From a virus: 32,822 nt of DNA. Numbering within the stretch: position 1 is the first letter of the stretch; every line of letters begins with the position of its first letter. Below are positions 20,597-29,341 of the stretch, in pieces. The DNA is taken from positions 1 to 32,822 of IMG/VR virus record IMGVR_UViG_3300031672_000649; one strand, written 5' to 3'. A model generated the notes under the pieces. That model saw nothing but the letters and a program-made list of their open reading frames with translations, did not search any database and was not told the origin of the DNA. Made by a program: the position numbers and the translations under genes.

Positions 20597-21457
20597 TTAC
20601 AAGTTTTGTAAAATAGTTGTTCCTTCACTTGTGTTAGTTGTGTCATTGGTAACAGACAAAAAGTTTATGCCAAACTCATCTGATTTATTATTTGTAGTTG
20701 AAAGAGTGGGAGTTACGCCATTTGGCCAAGAAAGACCAGACCACCATGTAATAGTACCGCTACCACTGGCAGGTTGAGTAAATCTTGCGATAATTGATTT
20801 ACAGTTAAGAGGAACATTTTTGAGAGAAAGGGTTACATTACCATTTGGCAAATTGATTTGAAACTTTTTCCCTTGCGAAAGATCAAGAGTAAGAGTTGAG
20901 CCAGCAGTCGGAGAATAAGCAACCCAATTGTCCGCTTGAAAAATATCAGTTCTGAATTTTACTTGTGGCATAATAGTGTTATCAATCGCAGCAGGTGTAG
21001 AACCCCCAGAGTTGACAGTAACATTTGCCAAAACGATATATGGGTTCGTTCCTGTTATCGCAGTTATTTGTGATGTGCTAGGTGGAGTCGGTGACGCAGC
21101 TGGTGTCCCATCAATTGCCACAACAAAGTTTGTATTCGTATCATCTGCATTTGGGGATGCACCAATATTCTTATATAAAACAATTGAGGTTATTCTTGGA
21201 TTTCCAGAGCTGTTGGAGTTAATAGCGAGATTTGTAATCGTTGCGTCATTGAAAATAGGATAGCCATTACCTCCAGAATTGAGTAAATATGCTCGTCCTA
21301 TGGCGATATTAACCGCAAGTCCAGAACCAGCCGTAACTTTAAATTGCCCAGCAAGAATATCAAAAACGCCGGATTGGGAAAGCAGGTCTGTAATAAATTG
21401 TAAAACGCCTGCTTCTGTTATTGCTGTTGCACCTGATTTTATTGAACGTAAAGACAT
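20597..21457 (-). CDS. Tail-tip or fibre structural protein
   Basis: This 286-residue protein has a helical N-terminus (MSLRSIKSGATAITEAGVLQF) and then a long beta-rich, Asn/Ser/Thr/Gly-rich body typical of phage fibre or baseplate wedge proteins (such as ANITIGRAYLL-like AVNIAIGRAYLL near 50-61). The C-terminal third (about 180-286) reads like a phage carbohydrate-binding tip (LDLSQGKKFQINLPNGNVTLSL, TWWSGLSWPNG). No enzymatic motif is seen. It is the first gene after late promoter copy 5, whose -10 box is 8 nt from the ATG, and is followed by the glycine-rich gene 12 nt downstream. I assign it only by context and composition. Confidence 0.55.
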   Translation of the reverse strand: MSLRSIKSGATAITEAGVLQFITDLLSQSGVFDILAGQFKVTAGSGLAVNIAIGRAYLLNSGGNGYPIFNDATITNLAINSNSSGNPRITSIVLYKNIGASPNADDTNTNFVVAIDGTPAASPTPPSTSQITAITGTNPYIVLANVTVNSGGSTPAAIDNTIMPQVKFRTDIFQADNWVAYSPTAGSTLTLDLSQGKKFQINLPNGNVTLSLKNVPLNCKSIIARFTQPASGSGTITWWSGLSWPNGVTPTLSTTNNKSDEFGINFLSVTNDTTNTSEGTTILQNL

Positions 21458-21465
21458 GGTATCTC

Positions 21466-21496
21466 ATTGTATTGAGGAGAAAGAAGTTTCTTATAC
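21466..21496 (-). promoter_or_regulatory. Late promoter copy 5 (fibre genes)
   Basis: GTATAAG (21496-21490), 18 nt, then TACAAT (21471-21466); the ATG follows 8 nt later. The 18-nt spacer begins AAACTTC, as in copy 2. Confidence 0.8.
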
Positions 21497-21505
21497 AAAA
21501 ATGAA

Positions 21506-21733
21506 TTAAGAAAGGGTAACAGCTTTTGTAGCACTGCCTGTATACCATTTTAATTGGTTTGTGCTTGAGTTTATCCATATTTCATTTGTTTTTGGGGATG
21601 AGGGATCGCTTGTTACTACTTTAATAACAAAATAGCCAGTTGAGGGTATGGTAAGTTTTGTTAAAAACGTACCCCTCTCAAGTTTTTCAACTCTAAGTTG
21701 TAAATCTTTTAAAAGTTGCGTTAGTAAATCCAT
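21506..21733 (-). CDS. Small tail-associated protein
   Basis: This 75-residue protein begins with a short coiled coil (LLTQLLKDLQLRVEKLERG), followed by a beta-rich part with NEIWINSSTNQLKWYTGSATKAV. The NEIWIN...LKWY motif recurs in phage tail fibres as a trimeric beta element. It begins 2 nt after the upstream hub-like gene stop and so is translated from the tape-measure operon. It may be a fibre trimerisation piece. It is too short for firm assignment. Confidence 0.55.
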   Translation of the reverse strand: MDLLTQLLKDLQLRVEKLERGTFLTKLTIPSTGYFVIKVVTSDPSSPKTNEIWINSSTNQLKWYTGSATKAVTLS

Positions 21734-21735
21734 AA

Positions 21736-22839
21736 TTAAATTAAAAGCATATCAAGCTGTGCAATTCCTTGACCGCTTTTATCAATATCAACTGTGCGCT
21801 TTTTAACTCTGTACTGCTGATAATTCACGCCTTCCTCTGGCACATTTACTACAAGAATATCGCCAACGTCATATGTTGTAATGTCTGGATCCGCAATGTC
21901 ATGTTTGAGAGAAATCTGATACAGTGGCAATTGATTCAACGCTAAAAATCTATCTCCCTCTGCAGCAAGCAAACTGGTATCAGAAATAGCAATGTCTGCA
22001 ATTTGATCTTCAAGAAGTTTATATGCATTGATCGTTGATGTGCTTGCTTTTCTATTGACTCCCGACTGGTCATCATTTACTCCAGCACCAGTAACAAAAA
22101 TTGAGTTGGTAAGCGATAATAGTAAAGGAATTTTGACCGTATCCGCCATAATATTGTTATCATCTAAAACAATGCTGGATCGTATTGAGCCTTTGGTTGG
22201 AACATAGACATTAAATTTCTTGGTAAAATCAATATCGAAATCAAACGTGCCGTTTTGCTTATAATTTGAAATATTTATTATTTCTTGTCTTAACTCTGCG
22301 TTTTTATATGAAATGGTTATGCTCAAACTACTTGTATCTGCACGCCCCTGTGTAATGCCAAAATCTGATGCGCTACCTGCTCCTAATGATAATTGCGATG
22401 TATTTATCAGAGACCATGGAATTGTCGCAGGATCAGTGTTCGTAAAGGTAATTGTGGTAAGTCCTGTTCGTCTTTTTTGAAAAAGAGAAAAGTAATCAAT
22501 AGCAGCAATACTCATTTGATATTGACCCGATGCATCTTTACTACGGTTATATTCTGCAACGACTCCATACCATACTTTTGTAGGATTGCCTCCTGGCATT
22601 GTTACTTCAATCCATATCTCACGAAACGTGGCAGTAAACAAGTCTTGTACTGTTGTTTGGTAAAATTTTGCCATAGCAGAAATTGCTGGATAATCCAGAT
22701 TGATTGTTGCCTGCTTTCCATTATTTAATTCATCAATGAAATTGAGTGACTCATAAGGCAGTTCAAACAAATCGCCTGTCCCAACGTCTAGTAGGTACAC
22801 TTTTATAACTGGTGATAATGCTCCTTGATTTACTGGCAT
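21736..22839 (-). CDS. Tail hub / tail-associated protein
   Basis: This 367-residue protein opens with IKVYLLDVGTGDLFELPYESLNF, a start like gp37/gp27-type tail hub proteins of siphoviruses, and continues with EIWIEVTMPGG and WYGVVAEYNRSKDASG, a typical beta-barrel of baseplate hubs. The C-terminus, DIADPDITTYDVGDILVV and YRVKKRTVDIDKSGQG, also fits this family. The protein would close the tail tip and carry the fibres. Gene order, tape measure then Dit then this protein, is exactly that of siphophages with a Tal-like hub. It starts 3 nt after the Dit stop. No peptidase or lysozyme motif is seen. Confidence 0.65.
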   Translation of the reverse strand: MPVNQGALSPVIKVYLLDVGTGDLFELPYESLNFIDELNNGKQATINLDYPAISAMAKFYQTTVQDLFTATFREIWIEVTMPGGNPTKVWYGVVAEYNRSKDASGQYQMSIAAIDYFSLFQKRRTGLTTITFTNTDPATIPWSLINTSQLSLGAGSASDFGITQGRADTSSLSITISYKNAELRQEIINISNYKQNGTFDFDIDFTKKFNVYVPTKGSIRSSIVLDDNNIMADTVKIPLLLSLTNSIFVTGAGVNDDQSGVNRKASTSTINAYKLLEDQIADIAISDTSLLAAEGDRFLALNQLPLYQISLKHDIADPDITTYDVGDILVVNVPEEGVNYQQYRVKKRTVDIDKSGQGIAQLDMLLI

Positions 22840-22842
22840 AAT

Positions 22843-23679
22843 TTATACGTTCAAATATGTGTCTCTAAATGTTACCGTGCATTTACCCCCATCTGTGTTA
22901 TTTGAGTTGCCAAGCGTGACAGTTGATGGACCAATCGGCACAGTCCAAAATGTTCCTGTAATATATTGTCTTGCAATATTGCCGGAGGGTTGGAGTATCG
23001 CAGTTCTTTGGTAACAGTCAACAATAAGAGATTGAGTGTTATCGGCAAGCGAGTAATTGATGCTCAACGTTTGTCCAGTTGCGTTATCAGTAATAGTTGG
23101 GTTGGTAAGTTTGCCAATAAAAGTAAAAACTGGAAATGCTGCATAGTTACCGTTATTCGTAAGTGTTATTGCTGTTGATTGCCCATTGGAGAGATTAAGC
23201 GGTACTCCCATTGGCACGCTCATGCCACCGCCATTGAAAATAAGTACGTCTTGAGATTGCAGGACTGCGCTTTGTAAAAATGGATACTCAGCAAGTAATG
23301 TTACTTGCGCTATGCAGCTATTGCTGTCGTCAGTTGAGTAGTCGCCAGTTACTTGTATTGCTCGAATATCAATCTGAAATTGTTTGCCGTCTGAGCGAGT
23401 TAATATAAGCGTTTGCGAACCTGCTGAGTGAATATAGCCAAGTATTTGAAAAAAGTTTGTACGCTGCAAATTAAGATCAGCAAAAGATAAACCTACAATT
23501 TGAAATTGCAAAACAAATTGATAAGACGCAAAACTAGGTGTTGGCATTTTATTCCCCTGATAACCACCTCTTTTTGAACGTGTATAAACCGTCTCTGGAA
23601 AAGAGGCGTTTTGTATGCCTTGCAAAAGTATTTGGTTTGTAGTGAGTTGAAACCCACCTAATGTTACGTTTGTTATCAT
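22843..23679 (-). CDS. Distal tail protein (Dit-like)
   Basis: This 278-residue protein has the Dit look: a short beta start (MITNVTLGGFQLTTN), then an N-terminal domain with the sequence RSKRGGYQGNKMPTPSFASYQF, and a C-terminal galectin-like part (about 155-278) with TALTLTNNGNYAAFPVF-like strands. Dit forms the hexameric ring at the tail end and links the tail tube to the hub. It follows the tape measure gene with no gap beyond one base, and precedes the hub gene by 3 nt. Length is typical. Assignment rests on order and on the general fold pattern. Confidence 0.7.
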   Translation of the reverse strand: MITNVTLGGFQLTTNQILLQGIQNASFPETVYTRSKRGGYQGNKMPTPSFASYQFVLQFQIVGLSFADLNLQRTNFFQILGYIHSAGSQTLILTRSDGKQFQIDIRAIQVTGDYSTDDSNSCIAQVTLLAEYPFLQSAVLQSQDVLIFNGGGMSVPMGVPLNLSNGQSTAITLTNNGNYAAFPVFTFIGKLTNPTITDNATGQTLSINYSLADNTQSLIVDCYQRTAILQPSGNIARQYITGTFWTVPIGPSTVTLGNSNNTDGGKCTVTFRDTYLNV

Positions 23680-23680
23680 A

Positions 23681-25687
23681 TTACCTTGAATTTCTTACCG
23701 CAAAAGCAAGTCTATTTGCTAAAAGTCCTAAATCCATTTCCTGTGTGATTTGAGCATTGATAGTAATTGGAGTATTGTTATTCGTAGTTTGCTGTATTGT
23801 CTTTGGCATTGATGACTGACCTGCCAGCATTGCCTTTGATAAGACAAACTCTCCCTCGTGCAAAAGCGCAATCCCAGTTTTTGGTACGTAACCTCCTTGC
23901 TCAAAATGAGGAATAGTGGGTATTTGCAGATGGTTGCCAGGTATTTTACCCATTACTGAGTTTGCGCCGGTAATAACGCCGTTGATAAAACCAATTACTG
24001 AATTTAGCGCAGCTTTCACCGAATCTATAATTGAACTGGTAACACCAGTGACAATATCTTTTATGCCATTCCAGATGTCGCCAAACCCTTTTTTTATGCC
24101 ATCCCACGCTTTTGTCCAATTGCCAGTAAAAAGACCAAGCCCTATATCAATAATTACTTCAATCAAACCCCATGCAACTTCAACTATGCCTTTCATTACA
24201 TCCCATGCGTCTTTGAGTAGTGCTGCCATTGATTGCCATGTTGTATTCCAATATCCTTGTATAAACCCAAGAGCAAAAGTAAAAAGTGCTTGTATATCAA
24301 TCCAGAAAGCTTGAAACGTTGCCTTATTTTGGTTGATAAAATCCATGAGTTGTTTTACTGCATTACCTACAAAACTTGTTACCGCTTTTTCAATTATTTG
24401 TATAACAGGCTGGATTTTTGACCAGTTTGTATATAAGAGATAACCGCCAACTGCCAATGCGCCAAGTATTATAATAAGTGGCAATCCAACTCCTGCTATC
24501 ACACTAAATCCAGCGATAAGGGCAGGTAAGAAACCAATAAATAGAAGTATGGGTCCAGAAATTAGCGCAAACGCAGTCCCAAACTTCACAATATTTACAA
24601 TCGTGTCATACGTTGCAGGTGAGAGATGATTGAGCTTATCAATCACACCCGCAATGCCTGTTACAAAAGAGCTAAGGGACGGTATTAGTCTTGCACCAAG
24701 AGTTGCTTGTAGTTTTTCAAATTCAACGCCCAGCACCTGAGATGCACCCTCATAGGTATGTGAAAATGCTTCTGCTTGTCCTTTAGCGGCTTGTTGAGCA
24801 GCATTGATTACATCCATACCTTTTGCACCTTTTCCCAGTTCAATGCCTAACTGTTTAAGTACCCTTGTTTGTCCTTCATATCCCATTGTCAAAGTGGTAG
24901 TAGCCTGCGTTAAACTAATATGTTTGAGTCTTGCTAAGTCCGCTGCTGTAGAAAGCATTGTTTGCGCATCTGCAACGTTTTTGGTAACTCTGACATCCTG
25001 CGCAAAAGATGCTGCTGTTTCATCCTCTGAAAAACCAAGTTTGAGATAGCTATTTGATACTTGGTCAGTCATGTCTTGCAGCATTTTGAGAGATACAACC
25101 TGACCTGTATTGATAACAGTTGCTTTTGCTGTGGCAGTAGATGCGCTGCTAACTCCTAACTCTGATTTTTTGAGGTCTATAATCTGCTGATCAATCGCAT
25201 CAACTTGTGCTTTTGTTTCTGCTGCGTTTTCATGTACTATTTTTGTATGTTCTTTAAGTGTTTTTCCATGTCCCGTGGTGACAGTTATTGATTGTGTTGT
25301 TTCTTGATTTGAGAGACTAAGCTGGGATTTTTGTAACTCAAGGGCTTGTACCTGTTCTTGAATTGCTTTTTTACTTGAACCTATTGCTACAGTTTGTCCT
25401 GTATATGCAGTTGTTGTTATATCCATCGAGGAAACAACATTTTTGAGTGTTGCATCAACTGATGCCATTGCTGTCTGATGTGCGCTTGCTGCATCAGCCC
25501 AGCTTTTCATTACTCCAACACCAGCTAGACCAACGCCAAGCATAATACCACCAGCAACTTTGAAAGCAGTTGCCATATTAGCAGTAGTTTTACTCGTTTG
25601 ATCAACTTGCTTGCCAACACCTTCAATTGTTTTACTTGCTTCATCTCTAGCTCGCAGAATTATTTCAAGAAGTGATTGTCCATCCAT
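23681..25687 (-). CDS. Tape measure protein
   Basis: This 668-residue protein sets tail length. Its start, MDGQSLLEIILRARDEASKTIEGVGKQVD by residues, is typical of phage tape measures; coiled coil runs through about 100-180, a domain at 210-345 resembles the TP901-type core, and strongly hydrophobic helices lie at about 370-420. Amphipathic helices with Trp at 440-560 and a C-terminal HEGEFVLSK (common in tape measures) complete it. At roughly 1.5 angstrom per residue the tail would be about 100 nm. It is the first gene after late promoter copy 4 and directly follows the tail chaperone genes, as expected. Confidence 0.88.
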   Translation of the reverse strand: MDGQSLLEIILRARDEASKTIEGVGKQVDQTSKTTANMATAFKVAGGIMLGVGLAGVGVMKSWADAASAHQTAMASVDATLKNVVSSMDITTTAYTGQTVAIGSSKKAIQEQVQALELQKSQLSLSNQETTQSITVTTGHGKTLKEHTKIVHENAAETKAQVDAIDQQIIDLKKSELGVSSASTATAKATVINTGQVVSLKMLQDMTDQVSNSYLKLGFSEDETAASFAQDVRVTKNVADAQTMLSTAADLARLKHISLTQATTTLTMGYEGQTRVLKQLGIELGKGAKGMDVINAAQQAAKGQAEAFSHTYEGASQVLGVEFEKLQATLGARLIPSLSSFVTGIAGVIDKLNHLSPATYDTIVNIVKFGTAFALISGPILLFIGFLPALIAGFSVIAGVGLPLIIILGALAVGGYLLYTNWSKIQPVIQIIEKAVTSFVGNAVKQLMDFINQNKATFQAFWIDIQALFTFALGFIQGYWNTTWQSMAALLKDAWDVMKGIVEVAWGLIEVIIDIGLGLFTGNWTKAWDGIKKGFGDIWNGIKDIVTGVTSSIIDSVKAALNSVIGFINGVITGANSVMGKIPGNHLQIPTIPHFEQGGYVPKTGIALLHEGEFVLSKAMLAGQSSMPKTIQQTTNNNTPITINAQITQEMDLGLLANRLAFAVRNSR

Positions 25688-25695
25688 ACTATGTT

Positions 25696-25726
25696 ATTTT
25701 ATGGAGAATTGAGGTCTTTCTTATAC
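25696..25726 (-). promoter_or_regulatory. Late promoter copy 4 (tape measure operon)
   Basis: GTATAAG (25726-25720), 18 nt, then TAAAAT (25701-25696); the tape measure ATG follows 8 nt later. The -10 is the weakest of the set. Confidence 0.7.
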
Positions 25727-25739
25727 AAAAGATATAAGA

Positions 25740-26314
25740 TTATTTTGGCGGTTTTGTGTTTTGCGCTCTGGTTTTACCAATCATATAGTCATAATACATT
25801 TTGAGCCACCACGCAGGTTGTTTTTTATACTCAGTATAAGTAAGGTCAAGCACATCACAAATATGCACTACTAAGAGTTTGTCATTTGCGGGTAATGGGG
25901 TTTGGGAATACCAATATTTGAAAGAGGAGAGTACTATTAGCTCACTTTTTTTTTATCCTCAAACACTTCTACAGCTTCATTAAATATCCCACTTAATATT
26001 CCCATAATCTCTTTGCTGTCTTGTGGCGGTAGAGGTAGACTGTCTTGCTCTCTTTTTATTTCTTCACCTTTTTCATTGGCAATTTTGACAACTAAATATT
26101 TTATCAAAAGTTTTGGAAAGTCAAACATTCTCCCAGTTGAAATCAAACCTATACCTTCTGGCAATATAACATTACCATCCTCATCTTTTTTACTTGTGTC
26201 AATTTGCGTATTATCTGCCATTGCCCTCTGGACTTCCAAAAACTGATCATAGTTTATAAAAGCATGATAGGTAACAGTGTATTTGTTGGCGGTAGTAAGT
26301 GTTAAATCATCCAT
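25740..26314 (-). CDS. Tail assembly chaperone, long form made by -1 frameshift
   Basis: The short form (25937-26314) contains a run of nine A residues (25954-25946) at codons 121-123. Slipping back one base there continues through AGT GAG CTA and opens 68 more codons to a TAA at 25742-25740, giving a protein of 191 residues. The extension has a coding look (for example KYWYSQTPLPANDKLLV and QPAWWLKMYYDYMIGKTR) and has no start codon of its own nearby. Frameshifted G/GT chaperones directly before the tape measure gene are a conserved siphophage feature, and the slip is usually -1. The long form binds the tape measure and recruits tail tube protein. Confidence 0.75.
25937..26314 (-). CDS. Tail assembly chaperone, short (G-like) form
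   Basis: This 125-residue protein begins MDDLTLTTANKYTVTYHAFINYDQF and ends DKKKVS. Position, size and acidic helical C-terminus match the G-type tail assembly chaperone, lying between the major tail protein (4 nt upstream) and the tape measure. Its last in-frame codons run over the A9 slip site. The ratio of this to the long form would be set by frameshift efficiency. Confidence 0.75.
   Translation of the reverse strand: MDDLTLTTANKYTVTYHAFINYDQFLEVQRAMADNTQIDTSKKDEDGNVILPEGIGLISTGRMFDFPKLLIKYLVVKIANEKGEEIKREQDSLPLPPQDSKEIMGILSGIFNEAVEVFEDKKKVS
25946..25954 (-). other. A9 slippery site for -1 frameshift
   Basis: Nine consecutive A residues on the coding strand (GAT AAA AAA AAA GTG) lie 9 nt before the zero-frame stop. 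Poly-A runs of this length slip readily without a pseudoknot. Confidence 0.7.
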
Positions 26315-26318
26315 AATT

Positions 26319-27269
26319 CTAGTAACTTGCTAACAAGTTTGTCAGTGTGCAGGCAAGAAGTTTGTTTGTCCCGCCTGTGTCAAAAATACCGTTAAATTCA
26401 ATTGATAAAAGATTGTGTGAGTCAGTTACTTTTGTTTCGCCAGCTGTATAAATTGCTTTTGGTACTAAAAGATCAAGTATATAATTAGCAGCACTCCCAA
26501 TTGCACCACCAGTTGCGATAAATTCAAGACTCCTGTTTGTCGCATTAATATAATTTGTAAGTTCTGCAATAGTTGTTGCGTCAAGATATAATTCAATCTT
26601 GCCGGAAACTTCTGAGCCGCCAGCAATTGAGTTGAAAGACGGTTCAACATTACCTAACGCATATACCATCTCAAGCCCATTTTTGAAATCAAGTTCAAAG
26701 TTTTCAACTTCGCCAATAACTGTACCGCCGATCTTGATAACCATTTGCGTATGATTAAATGCTTGAACCGTAGAAAAAGCTGCTGAAACTTCAGAAGATG
26801 ATGCTTGTGTTTTTGCAGAAATGGTCGGTGTAAATTCAATCATTTCCCCTACTTTCCCCTCTACTTTAAAACCAGAAACGATACACCCTGAATATCTCCT
26901 TGTGTTTTCAGCAATCGCTTGCTCAATTGTGAGAGACGGTTTTGGTATCGACTCAGTAAATACATGGTCATAAACCGTTGACTCTCCCGAATGAAGTGCT
27001 GGAGTATCAGTGCCAAACGCAGAAAGTAAGAAAAGGCCAGGATAGTCAGCAAACATATCCATCGTGTAATCGCCTTCATAAGATGTCTTGCCTTTGATTG
27101 CTGCGTAGTTTTTTTGCAGTTGTCCCTTGATGGCAGGTATCATTTGAATATTTTCTTTGATAGCAATTCCGCCAGTTGGTCTAACCGGAATAGATTTATT
27201 TGGTGTTACTTGAACACCCCATGTGGTTTCTTTTACAACTGTAATTTGTGATTGAATACCTGCGCTCAT
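26319..27269 (-). CDS. Major tail tube protein
   Basis: This 316-residue protein starts SAGIQSQITVVKETTWG, a pattern typical of tail tube proteins of phage and of the Phage_tube_2 family (VxETTxG... TPxxSIPV, then KENIQMIPAIKG near 38-49, and YEGDYTMDMFADYPGLFL). The C-terminal half repeats the beta-sandwich theme (VIGEVENFELDFKNGLE, GGSEVSGKIELYLD) and may carry an Ig-like addition. It would polymerise into the tail tube. It sits between the connector genes and the tail chaperone, the standard place, and is translated from late promoter copy 3 after the small charged gene. Confidence 0.8.
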   Translation of the reverse strand: MSAGIQSQITVVKETTWGVQVTPNKSIPVRPTGGIAIKENIQMIPAIKGQLQKNYAAIKGKTSYEGDYTMDMFADYPGLFLLSAFGTDTPALHSGESTVYDHVFTESIPKPSLTIEQAIAENTRRYSGCIVSGFKVEGKVGEMIEFTPTISAKTQASSSEVSAAFSTVQAFNHTQMVIKIGGTVIGEVENFELDFKNGLEMVYALGNVEPSFNSIAGGSEVSGKIELYLDATTIAELTNYINATNRSLEFIATGGAIGSAANYILDLLVPKAIYTAGETKVTDSHNLLSIEFNGIFDTGGTNKLLACTLTNLLASY

Positions 27270-27272
27270 AGT

Positions 27273-27458
27273 TTATTTTTCCTCTTTTTTTTCTTCTTTT
27301 TGAATTTCAACTCTTTTAACTTCGCTGTCTGATACTCGTTCAAAATCAGGATGATTTATTTCTGTTTTTGATTCAACAATATCGCCTTTACCTTTTACAA
27401 AAACGTTATGTTTAGGTAAATGTAAATTTTGGTCATTGCCTGTATATCGGTATTTCAT
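27273..27458 (-). CDS. Small charged phage protein
   Basis: This 61-residue protein starts MKYRYTGNDQNLHLPKHNVFV and ends in a Lys/Glu tract (EIQKEEKKEEK). It has no transmembrane helix. It is first after late promoter copy 3, with the -10 box 10 nt from the ATG, and 3 nt before the tail tube gene. Short proteins of this sort before the tube gene occur in some phages; function unknown. Confidence 0.55.
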   Translation of the reverse strand: MKYRYTGNDQNLHLPKHNVFVKGKGDIVESKTEINHPDFERVSDSEVKRVEIQKEEKKEEK

Positions 27459-27468
27459 AGTCTGCTCA

Positions 27469-27499
27469 ATTGTACTGAAAAATATAAAGTAGCTTATAC
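27469..27499 (-). promoter_or_regulatory. Late promoter copy 3 (tail tube operon)
   Basis: GTATAAG (27499-27493), 18 nt, then TACAAT (27474-27469). The ATG is 10 nt beyond the -10 box, the longest distance in the set. Confidence 0.75.
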
Positions 27500-27510
27500 A
27501 TTTTTAAGAA

Positions 27511-27924
27511 TTAGCGAATAACACGAGCTTTTGACGTAACAACAATTTCAAGCATACGCACAGGCGTTTCTTTTATAACGTTTCGCCAAGCACCTGATGT
27601 TGGGTTCGCCCAATCGACAACGTCATTTAAAGTTAAGTTATGTTCTATTGCTGCGATCACCGCATCTGCGGTTGTTTCTAAAACATCTTCATAATCAGGA
27701 TCATTTCCTTCATCTGTACGAAAGTAGAGTCTGACAAAATGCTGGTACTGTTTGAAATTTGAAACAGTATCATGAAACTGCGCTTGATGCTCTTTTGCGG
27801 AAACACATGCTGCAGGGAATTGCTTTATAGCTTTTTCTTCTTTTCCATAGACAACTTGCAACTGGCTTACAGTTTGTAAAATTGCCACAAGTTGATCTTT
27901 AATTGTTTTATATCCAAACGCCAT
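27511..27924 (-). CDS. Tail terminator or completion protein
   Basis: This 137-residue protein begins MAFGYKTIKDQLVAILQTVSQLQVVYG, a helix-then-strand start typical of tail-completion (gpU-like) proteins, with FVRLYFRTDEG, a helix DVLETTADAVIAAIEHN and a C-terminal strand MLEIVVTSKARVI. It would cap the tail tube on the head-proximal side. Gene order (adaptor, stopper, HK97 gp10-like, this, tube) is that of siphophage connectors. It starts 1 nt after the gp10-like gene. Confidence 0.65.
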   Translation of the reverse strand: MAFGYKTIKDQLVAILQTVSQLQVVYGKEEKAIKQFPAACVSAKEHQAQFHDTVSNFKQYQHFVRLYFRTDEGNDPDYEDVLETTADAVIAAIEHNLTLNDVVDWANPTSGAWRNVIKETPVRMLEIVVTSKARVIR

Positions 27925-27925
27925 A

Positions 27926-28414
27926 TTATTCCGTTCCTTTTGTTGATAAATGATCTATGATTATTTTTGTTGCTTGTTGTAAATTATTGGTCAGCTCTGG
28001 CTTTATTTCGTCCCTTGCTTGTTTCATGTAAAACTTGCCTGACATTTGTGGTATGTTTGCCGACTTGCCATAAAACGTGTTTGTATCTTTGCTATACAGC
28101 ACTTTTTTATTAACCACTCTAACTGTATGAGCGGCAGTACCCTTTTCCTGATACACCGCATATTTTAAGTTCGTGCCGACTTTCGCCTCAATGTTTGTCC
28201 CGGTTACTTTTGCTGGATCAGTATGGATACTATTCCATAGTCCTCCTTTTTTATGTGGCGCTTTACTTCGTGCTAACCTTTCTAAATCGTAGGCTGTTTT
28301 ATTGAGCGCATTAATAATTGCTAGCGTTGCCACAGAACCCACAGTGGCAATAGCATCTTTTAATTCTTTTGCGCCTATTACATCTACTGATAATTGATAA
28401 TCTGAATCTGCCAT
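27926..28414 (-). CDS. HK97 gp10-like head-tail connector protein
   Basis: This 162-residue protein matches the gp10 family in order and pattern: helix with ALNKTAYDLERLARSKAPHKKGGLWNSIHTDP near 41-71 (the conserved PxKTGxLxxSI-like segment), KVGTNLKYAVYQEKGTAAH near 82-100, and MKQARDEIKPELTNNL near 130-145. Members are tail-completion or head-tail joining proteins. It starts one base after the stopper gene ends and is one of four connector genes in a row. Confidence 0.75.
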   Translation of the reverse strand: MADSDYQLSVDVIGAKELKDAIATVGSVATLAIINALNKTAYDLERLARSKAPHKKGGLWNSIHTDPAKVTGTNIEAKVGTNLKYAVYQEKGTAAHTVRVVNKKVLYSKDTNTFYGKSANIPQMSGKFYMKQARDEIKPELTNNLQQATKIIIDHLSTKGTE

Positions 28415-28415
28415 A

Positions 28416-28739
28416 TTATGTGATTTGTTTTCCTAATACTCTTATATACGCAAGTCCTAAGTTATTGAGTACATACGGTTTGCCATCAAGAATATACTCA
28501 GTCCCATTTACGGTTACTATTTTATCGGCGTTGTGCAAAATAAGAGTTGCGTCATACAAAAATATTTCAAAAAGTTGAAACGCTGCTACATCGCCGTAAT
28601 CCGGTTGAATATCCGTTCCAGTAGGCGAGATACAAACATTAACATTCGTGTACGTTGGCGAACTCTGGTAACTTTCTGTGTTGCCTGCTCTTTGCTGTTG
28701 GTAAATTGAAACAACATCGGTAATTGGTAATTTTGGCAT
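28416..28739 (-). CDS. Head closure (stopper) protein
   Basis: This 107-residue beta-rich protein (VVSIYQQQRAGNTESYQSSPTYTNVNVCISP, then FEIFLYDATLILHNADKIVTVNGTEYILDGKPYVLNNLG) has the barrel-like pattern of SPP1 gp16-type stoppers that close the head after packaging. It lies between the adaptor gene (3 nt upstream) and the gp10-like gene (1 nt downstream). Assignment is mainly by context. Confidence 0.65.
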   Translation of the reverse strand: MPKLPITDVVSIYQQQRAGNTESYQSSPTYTNVNVCISPTGTDIQPDYGDVAAFQLFEIFLYDATLILHNADKIVTVNGTEYILDGKPYVLNNLGLAYIRVLGKQIT

Positions 28740-28742
28740 AAC

Positions 28743-29336
28743 TTAAAAATGGTCAATCGCTGGTAATCTGTATTGATCAAGCACCAGCTTTACAAAATCT
28801 GGTATTCCGCCTACTTTGTCTTGCGCATATTGCGCTTGAACAGTTCCTGCTTGGACTTTTGTTAGCTCTTTATTTGCATCCGCTGCAGTATTTATTTTTC
28901 GCGCTATCCATTCAATGAAAGCTAGTTTTACTTGGTTTGGAACTGCACCAGCTACAGCAGAATGATAGATGATAACAACACTTTGAAAACCAAGAGGATT
29001 TGGTAACAAAACAGTCATTGGTTTCGTCCAGAGTTTGATATAAGTTTTGTAGTTATAAACATATGTTAAATCCCACACAGCACCGCCAACTGTTATAGAA
29101 TCAATACTTTGCACTGGTGGATAAGCTGGAAAAAATGTGTCGTTCGCCATTAATGACGATTGATCGATTGCATCAAAACTCTCAGTAATTGGATTCGTTA
29201 TATTCCAAGACCTATTGCAGTATCTATCAATCATATCCTGCAAAAGCGGCAAGAGGGTATTAAAGGTATTTACTCCGGAAGTTGTGAGCGCAACACCTAG
29301 ATAACTTTCAACATCTGATTGCGCAATATAATTCAT
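28743..29336 (-). CDS. Head-tail adaptor (gp6/gp15-like connector)
   Basis: This 197-residue protein starts MNYIAQSDVESYLGVALT and includes FNTLLPLLQDMIDRYCNRSWN, the helix pair that marks gp6/gp15-like connectors. A middle beta insertion (ESFDAIDQSSLM, VQSIDSITVGGAVWDLTYVY) is followed by a helix QVKLAFIEWIARKINTA. It would form the ring under the portal. It follows late promoter copy 2, with the ATG 5 nt after the -10 box. A portal gene is not in the window and should lie to the right. Confidence 0.7.
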   Translation of the reverse strand: MNYIAQSDVESYLGVALTTSGVNTFNTLLPLLQDMIDRYCNRSWNITNPITESFDAIDQSSLMANDTFFPAYPPVQSIDSITVGGAVWDLTYVYNYKTYIKLWTKPMTVLLPNPLGFQSVVIIYHSAVAGAVPNQVKLAFIEWIARKINTAADANKELTKVQAGTVQAQYAQDKVGGIPDFVKLVLDQYRLPAIDHF

Positions 29337-29341
29337 AACAA

